A program made the translations under genes and the position numbers. Below the pieces are notes generated by a model. It had not been told where the DNA came from, ran no database searches, and saw nothing but the letters and a program-made list of their open reading frames with translations. From Aquila chrysaetos chrysaetos (lineage: Eukaryota > Chordata > Aves > Accipitriformes > Accipitridae), in NCBI RefSeq assembly GCF_900496995.4, contig NW_024470406.1, forward strand, positions 1-64,000: DNA of 64,000 bases, read 5' to 3'. Shown piece by piece: positions 45,017-53,804 of the stretch; the stretch's first letter is position 1, and each line of letters opens with the position of its first letter.

Positions 45017-47206
45017 CGCAAGGGTTGTCAAGTCATCTGAGATTATGTAGCCATCAGTGGGCTCAGTGGACAGCCACATTGATAGTGTTTTACAGAGATG
45101 ATTGGAGCTGTGTGGCATGGGCTGTTGAGGGGTGATGAAGCAGATTTGAGTCTCTAAGGTGTTAAGTCTTGCATGTGATGGGCCTAAAGTTTGGTCTTTT
45201 TTTTGTTTTTTTTTTGTTTTCTTTTTCTAAGATGGCAGGCTGTAGTTGGACTCCAGATGGTCTTCCTAGATGGAATCGAGACCTCTGGAATTGTTAAGCT
45301 CTTGCTCTGCATCTTGGTGACTCATTCAATATGTTTTTTTTAAGATGCAGAGGGATAAGTTGCGTGCCACAGAGCGACGGAGGAGGGGAGGGGAGCAGCG
45401 TAAGAAGGTGGGTGTGTGAGTGGAGTCAGAGGGAAGATGTGGCCGGTGGCTCTATGACTAGTTTATAGGGTTCTTTTTTTTTTTTTTTTTTGAAGGTACG
45501 AAGCAAGGAGCGAAGCGGGCCATCGGTACTGGAGGTGACTCGGGCAAGGTGAGTCGTGACTACTGGGTTAAAGGAACGTTTCCTTTGGAAGTGTTGTATT
45601 GTTGGCAAAGTTGGAAGCATCCCTTGTCATTTGTTTTTTGCAGGCGGTACGCATGCCTTGATGTGGCAAGCTCTTGATGACTGAGTAGGGTGGTCGAGTG
45701 GCCATGGTAAAGAAGAGTAAGTTGGGAATCAGTCCGGGCAGGCTGAGGTTTCAAGCAACCTCTCAGCACATATCTTCTGCTTTGGTTTTTGCAGGTGGCG
45801 CACACAGCCTCGGAGGGATGAAGCTGCAGGCCGATGAGCAGTCTGAGAAGGTGAGGTGGTTGTGGCCAGGTTGGTGTTTGATATCAAAGTATTATGTGGT
45901 TGCCCGGTTAAGCATTTACCTTTTGTTTTGCAGGCGCTGTGCGGGCCACCTTTGGAATGGGATGAGCATTTGAGGTGAGCTGTGGCTTAGGGAGGAGGAG
46001 CGTGGGGCTGGTGACTTCTCGCGAGCGCTATGCTAATTTTGTGTGTTGCTGTCTCTAGGTACTATGAGAGATGATGGCTGCAGGGTGTGACTCTGGAATG
46101 AGCAGGTAAGCATAACACTGTGGTGTGTGTGATTAAGCGGGGGGTTGGGTAAGTAGTTGGTGTTAGCTGATGGGTTACTTACTGCCTCTACTGATTTTGT
46201 TGCTGGTGGGTTTTTTTTGGTTTTTTTTTGTCTTCACTGCAGATGATGAAGAGGAACCTGGCGACTGCTGGATCATCCCAGTTAGCCCATGTGATTTTTG
46301 CGGAGGATGGACTCGTAGCCTTGGCCCTCTGAAAGTTAAGTTGAGGGGACCCGGGCTGGGGAGACGCTGGGAGGAAGGGACAGAGCTGGGAATTGTAGGG
46401 AGGGGGTTTAAAGTTAGAGTAGGAGGGCAGGGCTGTCCAGGAGAAGTCCTGTTTGGGCAGATGAAGGGAGCGGGTTGCTTTTCAGCACGAGACCAGACGT
46501 GTGCCGGGCAGGGCATTTTCTCCAGCCTGTGGCTCTGTGGTGGTGTGTAGTTGTGTAGTCTGTCTTCTGTGCCTTACATCTTCCTTGGCTCTCAACGCCA
46601 TCGTCAGTCCTTTGCGCTCAGGGAGCGCGACATGTGCTTCGGGCACTGTCCCTAGGGTCTTGAATGCCCTTAGTCATCGGCACCGTGCCAATCGGGTGCC
46701 TCTCTTGTGCTCGGAGCGCTAAAGCGTGGATCGGTGTCAGAAGGTTCCCGCTGGTTCTCTTTTGCGCGCTCTCCGGGCTGCTTTGGCAGCTCTGCTCTCT
46801 AGCCATGTGTTGCCTTGGACTGGGAGTTCTTCCCGGCATCTTGATGTTCCTAGGTCTTGATGACAGGCTTCTTACGCATCCATCATCTTGGTTTTGACAG
46901 TACCATCTTGTAAGGGGCCATTACTTTTGCCTCTTCTTCTTTGGGGCTGTTGTAGAGCCTCCTCGCTTGGTGGTTTTGGACGCTGTAGGTCATCTTGCCA
47001 GATGGCACCTCCCGTCCAGGAGTCATTCTTCTTGCTGAGAGTTTTCTCTCTCTTTGAATCACCCTGTTGGTAGTGTTCTGTGTCACGTGTGTTTGTGCAC
47101 GGGTGTGTTTGGCTTGGAGCTGCTCTGTCCGGGGATGTATGGTCAGGGGTAGGTGGAACAGCGATAAGAGTCTGTGGGTGAAATGTTGATTTGCCTTAAT
47201 TCTTTA
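45017..47206 (+). repeat. Tandem unit U3, copy C (2190 bp), no LTR
   Basis: Reference copy of the unit, collinear with 34107-37063 but lacking the solo LTR. It has all exon-like segments with intact AG/GT borders (listed separately). The tail after E8 (46335-47206) holds no clear exon. It contains conserved landmarks such as GCCAATCGGGTGCCTCTC and TCTTGATGTTCCTAGGTCTT that recur in every unit. From about 46490 onward small indels suggest a less reliable consensus. Confidence 0.88.
45239..46334 (+). ncRNA. Putative spliced transcript of the unit (U3, contig C)
   Basis: Exon-like segments bounded by AG and GT: E1/E2 as one block 45239-45407 (the 28 bp between them is too short for an intron), E3 45496-45548, E4 45644-45706, E5 45795-45850, E6 45934-45974, E7 46059-46105 and E8 46243-46334. 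Intervening lengths are 83-137 bp, near the lower limit for vertebrate introns. Pyrimidine tracts (for example TTTTGTTTTGCAG before E6) precede the acceptors. Most donors are GTGAG, GTAAG or GTAAA; the E8 donor is weak (GTTAAG). The longest spliced frame from the E2 ATG (MQRDKLRATERRRRGGEQRK, about 49 residues) ends in E4, which has stops in every frame. I infer a noncoding RNA or a decayed gene. Expression is not demonstrated. Confidence 0.35.
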
Positions 47207-49203
47207 GGCAAGGGTTGTACAGTTATCTGGGCTCTAGTAGCCATCGGTGGGCTCTGTGGACAGCCACATTGATAGTGTTTTACGGAGACAATTGGAGCTG
47301 TGTGGCATGGGCTGTGAGGGGTAATGAAGCTATTTGAGTCTCTAAGGTGTTAAGTCTTGCACTGTGATGGGCCTAAAGTTTGGCCCCTGTCTTTTCTTTT
47401 TCTAAGATGGCAGGCTGTAGTTGGACTCCAGATGGTCTTCCTAGATGGAATCGGAGACCTCTGGAATTGTTTAAGCTCTTGCTCTGCATCTTGGTGACTC
47501 GTTCAATATTTTTTTTTCAAAGAGGGACAAGTTGTGTGCCACAGAGCAACGGAGGAGGGGAGCAGAGCAGCGTAGAAGGTGGGTGTGAGAGTGGATCAGA
47601 GGGAAGATGTGGCCGTGGCTCTATGACTAGTTTATAGGGTTCTTTTTTTTCTGTTTTATTTTGAGGTACGAAGCAAGAGCGAAGCGGGGCCATCGGTACT
47701 GGGAGGGTGACTCGGGCAAGGTGAGTCGTGACTACTGGGTTAAAGGAACGTTTCCTTTGGAAGTGTTGTATTGTTGGCTAAGTTGGAGAAGCATCCCTTG
47801 CATTTGTTTTTTGCAGGGCGGAGCAACGCAGCCTCGGAGGGGTGAAGTCGCAGGGCTGATGAGCAGTGTGAGAAGGGGAGGGTGGTTTGGGACGCGGTTG
47901 GTGTTTAATATCAAAGTACTTTGTGGTGTTGCTCGGTTAAGCGTTTACCTTCTTGTTTTGCAGGTGCTGTGCGGACCATATTTGAAATGGGATGAGCGTT
48001 TGAGGTGAGCTGTAGCTTAGGGAGGGAGGAGCGTGGGGCCAGTGACTTCTTGTGAGTGCTATGCTCATTTTGTGTTTCTTGCTGTCTTAGGTACCATGAG
48101 AGATGATGGTTGCAGGGTCTGACTCTGGAATGAGCAGGTAAGTGTAACACTGTGGTGTGTGTGATTAAGCGGGGGGGTTGGGAAAGTAGTTGGTGTTGGC
48201 TGATGGGTTACTTACTGCCTCTTCTGATTTTGTTGCTTTTTTTTCTTTTGTCTTCACTGCAGATGATGAAGAGGAACCTGGTAGCTGCCGGATCATCCTA
48301 GTTAGCCCATGTGATTTTTGCGGAGGATGGATTTGTAGCCTTGGCCCTCTGAAAGTTAAGTTGAGGGACCTGGGTTTGGGAGAGGCTGGGAGGGAGGGAC
48401 ACAGCTGGGAATTGCAGGGAGGGGTTTTAAAGTTAGTGTAGGGGAGAGGGCTTTCCAGGAGCAGTCCTGTTTGGGCAGGTGAAGGGAGCGGGTTGCTTTT
48501 CAGCATGAGACCAGCGTGTGCTGGGCAGGGCAGTTCCAGCCTTGTGTCTGTGGTGGTGTGTAGTTTGTTTTCTATGTCTTAGATCTTCCTTGGGTCTCAA
48601 AGCCACCGTCAGTCTTTGCGCTCAGGGAGCATGACATGCGCTTTGGGCACTGTCCCTAGGGTCTTGAATGCCCTTAGTCATCGGCACCGTGCCAATCGGG
48701 TGCCTCTCTTCTTGCGCTCGGACCTCTGAAGCGTGGATTGGTGCCGGAAGGTTCCCACTGGTTCTCTTTTGCGGTGCTCTTCCGGGCTGCTTTGTCAGCT
48801 CTGCTCTCTAGCTGTGTGTTGCCTTGGACTGGGGCGTTCTTCCCTGCATCTTGATGTTCCTAGGTCTTCATGACAGGCTTCTTATGCATCCATCTTCTTG
48901 GTTTTGTCAGTGCTGTCTTGTAACGGGCTGTTACTTGTGCCTCTTCTCCTTTGGGGCTGTCGCAGAGCCTCCTCGGTTCGTGATTTTGGACGCTGTAGGT
49001 CATTTTGCTGGATGGCACCTCCTGTCTGGGTGTCATTCTTCCTGCCGAGAGTTTTCTCTCTCTTTGAGTCACCTTGTTGGTAGTGTTCTGTGTTGTGTGT
49101 GTTGTGTGCATGGGTGTGTTTGGCTTGGAGCTGCTCTGCCCGGGGATGTAGAGTCAGGGGTAGGTGGAACAGCGATAAGAGTCTGTGGGTGAAATGTTGA
49201 TAT
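47207..49203 (+). repeat. Tandem unit U4, copy C, last unit of the array
   Basis: U4-subtype unit with E1 about 47412-47490, fused E4-E5 from about 47817, E6 about 47963-48004, E7 about 48092-48137 and E8 from about 48263. Its tail runs to 49203. There the sequence after GTGAAATGTTGATATGTC switches from the expected unit start to the terminal block. This switch marks the end of the array. Confidence 0.85.
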
Positions 49204-49948
49204 GTCTAGATTGTTAGCATTGAGGGTTCCATAATTTTTGAGTTATTGCATGTGAGTAGTGGAGTGGATTGCAAGTGGTTTGTGAGGTAGAATATAGTAA
49301 GGCAGTAGGTGGGCATGGGTGATAATATTATTCATGTGGACACTTTGTGGTAAGCTTCTAGAAATGGTTAATGCATTGAGGTTTTTGTTTTGGAGTAGTT
49401 GGGAAGCAGGAGTTTGGAGCTGTGGAGGATTTTTTTTATGCCAAGGGTCAAGTGTCTATTCAACAGTTTTGTGTGTTGGTTTTGCAGGTGATCATGGGGC
49501 ACAAGGCGATTGAAGGAACCTTGTGTTTGGGCTATGTGGCTGCTACGGAGGTTGGACTGTGACATGCGCTGCTATGAAAGCTAAGTATCTGGTTGAAAAA
49601 GCTACGCATGGGGCAGCTGGTGTGTGTTGAAGCGTTGCTGTAATGGAAGGGCAGTTTGTGGGGAGCTTGGAAGGAGGTTGGGCTGGGGCCGGGGGGTTTG
49701 GCAGGCAGGGTTCTTTCTGAGGTCCCGGGTGCTGGGGGTAAGGGGCGGTGGCCCATTGATGCCTTTTGGTGGTGGGGATGGGGTTAGTTGAGAGTGAGGC
49801 CTAGCGTGTGTGTGATGTGAATCAGTGGTGTGTTGTGAATGTGTGTAACCTTGTAGGGTTATGATGTTTACATCCAACCTCCAATAGACCACTAAAAAGC
49901 TAGAGATGTTTGTTAGGGAATGAGAAAAAAATAAAATACAATTAGAAT

Positions 49949-50000
49949 AAAAAAACCCCAGCCGGGGGATTTTTTTTTTTCCCCTGGCTGGGTTTTTTTT
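49949..50000. repeat. Inverted repeat (hairpin) in terminal block
   Basis: Two nearly complementary arms, AAAAACCCCAGCCGGGGGA and TCCCCTGGCTGGGTTTTTT, are separated by about 10 T. A degraded equivalent lies at about 38765-38815. The orphan copy near 7610-7700 has lost the dyad. The arms could form a long stem in single-stranded DNA or RNA. The role is unknown. Confidence 0.7.
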
Positions 50001-50610
50001 TCCCCTGTCCCAGCCGCTCTGTGAGGCGATGTTCATCGCCAATGTTCAGACAAGGGTAAGGCTTGGGCCGGGGTTTTGGCAGGCAGGGTGATTTTTTTTT
50101 CAAGGCTACCGGGAATAGTGTTCCTGTGGAGCGCTCCCCTGGAATGTGGTAATTGCCAGTCAGTGCAGGGACTTACGCTGGTTTGCGGATAGTAGTTGGG
50201 AGACAGTTGAGGAGTTTGTGGGTGAAGGGTGGGGTGAGTTGGACTAGATGGCCAGCGTTGATTAGGGCCAGGGTTGTGAAGTGTGTGCGTGTAACTATAT
50301 TTTTGCATGGTGGGTTTGTAAAATAGTGGGTGCTCTTTGTAGTTTGTGATCTAATGATGTCTTTCAATTTTTATTTTTGAGCCTAGGGGTGGAAGTGGAC
50401 AGTCTGTCAAGAGGAGTGGAGGTCACTTGTTTTGTCCTTGGGAACAGGGATTGTGGAGCTACCATCACCTTGGGGAGAAAAACTTCTGGATGTGCAGCGA
50501 GGGATGTAATGGCAGTGAGGAATGTTGAAAAGAGTGATAGGGTGGAAAATGCTCTGTAACTGGTGGAAAATGCTCTGTAAGCTTTGTAATTAAATGCAAT
50601 GTGAAGCAAA

Positions 50611-50616
50611 AATAAA
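50611..50616 (+). terminator. Candidate poly(A) signal
   Basis: AATAAA about 50 bp after the stop of the last exon-like segment of the terminal block, conserved in the inverted copy at 38130-38135. Position and context fit transcript termination; there is no direct proof. Confidence 0.4.
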
Positions 50617-50693
50617 AAGCAATAGGATATGGTGGTGTCTCTGGGTGTAATTAAGAAAAAAAAATAAAAATTTACTGGTATGGTAGGAGCCAT

Positions 50694-51230
50694 TTCGTAT
50701 TGCAATTTTTGAAGTTGCTATTGTTAAACTGTATTGTGAAACTTTTTAAGGTTGCTATTGTGAATCTTTAAAGTTGCTTTGGTGAAACTGTGAAGTTGCT
50801 AATATGAAACTGTAAGGTTGCTTTGGTGAAACTGTATTGTGAAACTGTAAGGTTGCTTTGGTGAAACTGTATTGTGAAACTGTAAGGTTGCTTTGGTGAA
50901 ACTGTATTGTGAAACTGTAAGGTTGCTTTGGTGAAACTGTATTGTGAAACTGTAAGGTTGCTTTGGTGAAACTGTGACGTTGCTACTGTGAAACGGTAAG
51001 GTTGCTTTGGTGAAACTGGTGACGTTGCTACTGTGAAACTGTAAGGTTGCTTTGGTGAAACGGTGACGTTGCTACTGTGAAACTGTAAGGTTGCTTTGGT
51101 GAAACGGTGACGTTGCTACTGTGAACTGTAAGGTTGCTTTGGTGAAACGGTGACGTTGCTACTGTGAAACTGTAAGGTTGCTGTGGTGAAACTGTATTGT
51201 GAAACTGTAAGGTTGCTTTGGTGAAACTTT
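50694..51230 (+). repeat. 35/44-bp minisatellite
   Basis: Tandem repeat built on GGTTGCTTTGGTGAAACTGT. Two forms alternate: a 35-bp form with ATTGTGAAACTGTAA, dominant at about 50800-50970 and again near the end, and a 44-bp form with GACGTTGCTACTGTGAAAC, dominant at about 50970-51180. The first 100 bp are degenerate. The array follows a conserved GGAGCCATTTCGTATTGCAA motif (50686-50705) that has relatives at 51311 and 51611. Confidence 0.93.
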
Positions 51231-51263
51231 TAATTAAAAGAGCAGTAGCAGATGGCTCAGTCT

Positions 51264-51306
51264 CTGGGAGTAAAGAGGTAAAAAATAAAGGAAAACTTAC
51301 TCCCAG
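51264..51306. repeat. 10-bp perfect inverted repeat
   Basis: CTGGGAGTAA at 51264-51273 and its reverse complement TTACTCCCAG at 51297-51306, with a 23-bp A-rich loop. A diverged version of the same arrangement, CTGGGTGTAA followed by TTACTGG, occurs at 50641-50678 before the first minisatellite. Confidence 0.75.
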
Positions 51307-51530
51307 GGCAGAAGCCATTTTCTACTGCAAGCTTGCAGTATTGCAGCACTTTGAAATTTGCAGTACTGCAGCGCTTAACTGTAAAATTTGCAGTACTGCA
51401 GCGCTTAACTGTAAAATTTGCAGTACTGCAGTGCTTAACTGTAAAATTTGCAGTACTGCTGCATTTAAAGTTGTAAACTTTAAAGTTACAGCTAAGTTTA
51501 AGCTGCAGTAGAAAATGGTACACTCCCCAG
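51301..51530. repeat. Inverted-repeat-flanked 30-bp minisatellite
   Basis: About four copies of a 30-bp repeat (GCAGTACTGCAGCGCTTAAC plus TGTAAAATTT, about 51358-51475) lie between inverted arms. The left arm contains CCATTTTCTACTGCAAGCTT (51315-51334) and the right arm AAGCTGCAGTAGAAAATGG (about 51500-51518), followed by CACTCCCCAGG that mirrors the left ACTCCCAGGG. The repeat contains the palindrome GCAGTACTGC. The whole has the look of a small foldback or miniature element, but no transposase or target duplication is visible. Confidence 0.75.
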
Positions 51531-52201
51531 GAACAAAGATTTTTTTTATTTTTTTTTTTAAATATCAATAATTTCTTTATTTTATTATAATAAAAAAATT
51601 TGCTCCAGGGGAGGAAGCCAATTTCTACTGCTGCACCAAAATTTTATATTTCTAATATTTTTTTTATTTATACACTACATCCCACAACCCTCCCCAGCCC
51701 CACCCACATGCCAAAACCCAACCGCAGCCCACGACACCTCCCACAACACCACCTACAAGCCACAAACCCTCTACCACCCCCTCACAAATAGAATCCCCTC
51801 CCCAGCCCCTAATCACAGCCCATCCCCAAGCACCACCCCATAAAAACAACCCTAACAAAAGCACAGAGCCCTGCCTCACATGCCACCCACTACCACCAAC
51901 CCCTCACCATCAAATAATCCCACCCCCAATAATCAGCCACATGACTAACTACAACAACAGGACACACCCCACACCACAGCAATTAGCATAACAACTCACT
52001 GCCATCACAGTTACAAACTTACACTATAAAACACACAATTAGGTCACAGCCTTACTATTAGACCACAGGCTACAGTGTACAGCACGACCTTAGGACCACT
52101 ATGGGTTAGGCATTAAGATGAGGGTTCAAAATTACAATTGTGCTTATAGTTAGAGTTAAGTCCATTAGAGTTACAGATGATGACACAGCTTACAGCACAA
52201 C
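51531..52201. other. AT-rich stretch, then C/A-rich G-poor stretch
   Basis: 51531-51670 is A/T-rich and contains a third diverged copy of the GAGGAAGCCAATTTCTACTG motif (51611-51630). From about 51671 to 51990 the plus strand is strongly C/A-rich and almost free of G. From 52000 to 52201, scattered TTAGG-like pieces (for example GGGTTAGGCATTAAG near 52102) lead into the telomere-like tract. No gene is visible. Confidence 0.7.
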
Positions 52202-52348
52202 TTAGGGTTAGGGCACAGGTTAGGGGTTAGGGTTGGGCTAAGGTTAGGGTTAGGGGTTAGGGTTAGGGTTAGGGGTTAGGGGTAGGGTTAGGGGTTAGGT
52301 GTTAGTTAGGGTTATGGGTTTCGGTGATTATCTGGGTTAGAGGTTTAG
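52202..52348 (+). repeat. Degenerate TTAGGG telomere-like tract at contig edge
   Basis: From about 52202 the sequence is mostly TTAGGG with variants TTAGGGG, TTGGGC, TTAGGT and TTATGG. The G-rich strand points right, as at a right-hand chromosome end. It runs, increasingly degenerate, to the N run at 52349. It may be a telomere-proximal variant region of a real chromosome end or an interstitial relic. Confidence 0.9.
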
Positions 52349-52848
52349 NNNNNNNNNNNNNNNNNNNNNNNNNNNNNNNNNNNNNNNNNNNNNNNNNNNN
52401 NNNNNNNNNNNNNNNNNNNNNNNNNNNNNNNNNNNNNNNNNNNNNNNNNNNNNNNNNNNNNNNNNNNNNNNNNNNNNNNNNNNNNNNNNNNNNNNNNNNN
52501 NNNNNNNNNNNNNNNNNNNNNNNNNNNNNNNNNNNNNNNNNNNNNNNNNNNNNNNNNNNNNNNNNNNNNNNNNNNNNNNNNNNNNNNNNNNNNNNNNNNN
52601 NNNNNNNNNNNNNNNNNNNNNNNNNNNNNNNNNNNNNNNNNNNNNNNNNNNNNNNNNNNNNNNNNNNNNNNNNNNNNNNNNNNNNNNNNNNNNNNNNNNN
52701 NNNNNNNNNNNNNNNNNNNNNNNNNNNNNNNNNNNNNNNNNNNNNNNNNNNNNNNNNNNNNNNNNNNNNNNNNNNNNNNNNNNNNNNNNNNNNNNNNNNN
52801 NNNNNNNNNNNNNNNNNNNNNNNNNNNNNNNNNNNNNNNNNNNNNNNN
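52349..52848. other. Assembly gap (500 N) between contigs C and D
   Basis: Exactly 500 N. It separates a telomere-like contig end from an inverted unit array. Adjacency is not supported by the flanking sequence. Confidence 0.99.
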
Positions 52849-53804
52849 CATTCCAAAGGTGGCCCGCACAGCAGCCTGCAAAAAAACAAAAGGTAAACCT
52901 TAAACCAAGCAAAACCAGCCTATACTTAGGATAGTCAACAGCCAACCAAGCCACAACCACCTCACCTTATCAGACTTGCTCATCGGCCCTGTCGGCATGG
53001 CACTCCTCTGAGGCTGTTGTGCACCACCTTGCAAAAAAAACCAAAGTCAGAAGAACGCATGCCTGAAGGTACCGCCTTGAAACCTCAGCCTGCCCAGACC
53101 GATTCCCAACTTACTCTTACTTTACCTTGGCTTGGGCCGCTCGACCACCCCCGCTCTGGTCATCAGAGCTTGCCACGTCAAGGCAGGCGTAACTCGCCTG
53201 ACAGAAAAACAAACGACGAGGGATGCTTCCACTTCGCCAACAATACGACACCTCCAAGGAACAGTTCCTTTAACCCAGTAGTCGCAGCTCAACCTTGCCC
53301 GAGGTCACCTCCACTAACCGATGGCCCGCTGCGCTCTGCTTTGTACCTTCAGAATAAAAGAAAAAGAGAACCCTATAAGCTAGTCATGAGCCACCGGCCA
53401 CATCTTCCCTCTGACTCCACTCTCACACCCACCTTCTTACGCTGCTCTGCTCCCCTCCTCCGTTGCTCTGTGGCACACAACTTGTCCCTCTTTGAAAAAA
53501 AAACATATTGAACGAGTCACCAAGATGCAGAGCAAGAGCTTAACAATTCCAGAGGTCTCGATTCCATCTAGGAAGACCATCTGGAGTCCAACTACAGCCT
53601 GCCATCTTAGAAAAGAAAAGAAAGGGGCCAAACTTTAGGCCCATCACAGTGCAAGACTTAACACCTTAGAGACTCAAATAGCTTCATTACCCCTCAACAG
53701 CCCATGCCACACAGCTCCATTGTCTCCGTAAAACACTATCGATGTGGCTGTCCACAGAGCCCACCGATGGCTACTAGAGCCCAGATAACTGTACAACCCT
53801 TGCC
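52849..53804 (-). repeat. Partial chimeric unit, contig D edge
   Basis: Inverted unit beginning at E6 (rc CATTCCAAAGGTGGCCCGCA). The part with E1 and E2 (about 53490-53804) matches the U4 subtype, including the TCAAAGAGGGACAAG form before E2. The part from E3 to E6 (52849-53400) matches the U2 subtype, including the ACCTCCAAGGAACAGTTCC stretch and intact separate E4 and E5. It is therefore a recombinant between subtypes or a local misassembly. Confidence 0.7.

Larger units (their letters stand above)
49204..50693 (+). other. Terminal block after the unit array
   Basis: About 1.5 kb found only after the last unit (and inverted at 38061-39556; partial orphan at 7120-8205). It has two last-exon-like segments. 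The first starts at 49488 after TTTGCAG and holds a 22-residue frame from the ATG at 49494 (MGHKAIEGTLCLGYVAATEV, ending GL-stop at 49562). The second starts near 50387 after CCTAG, with a frame VEVDSLSRGVEVTCFVLGNR continuing to a stop near 50559. An AATAAA follows at 50611. This fits the 3' end of a transcript made from the array, but the peptides are unrecognised and short. Confidence 0.55.

Noticed and set aside
45317-45344. Intron between E1 and E2
   Set aside because: At 28 bp it is below any known vertebrate intron size. E1 and E2 are better treated as one exon, or as alternatives.
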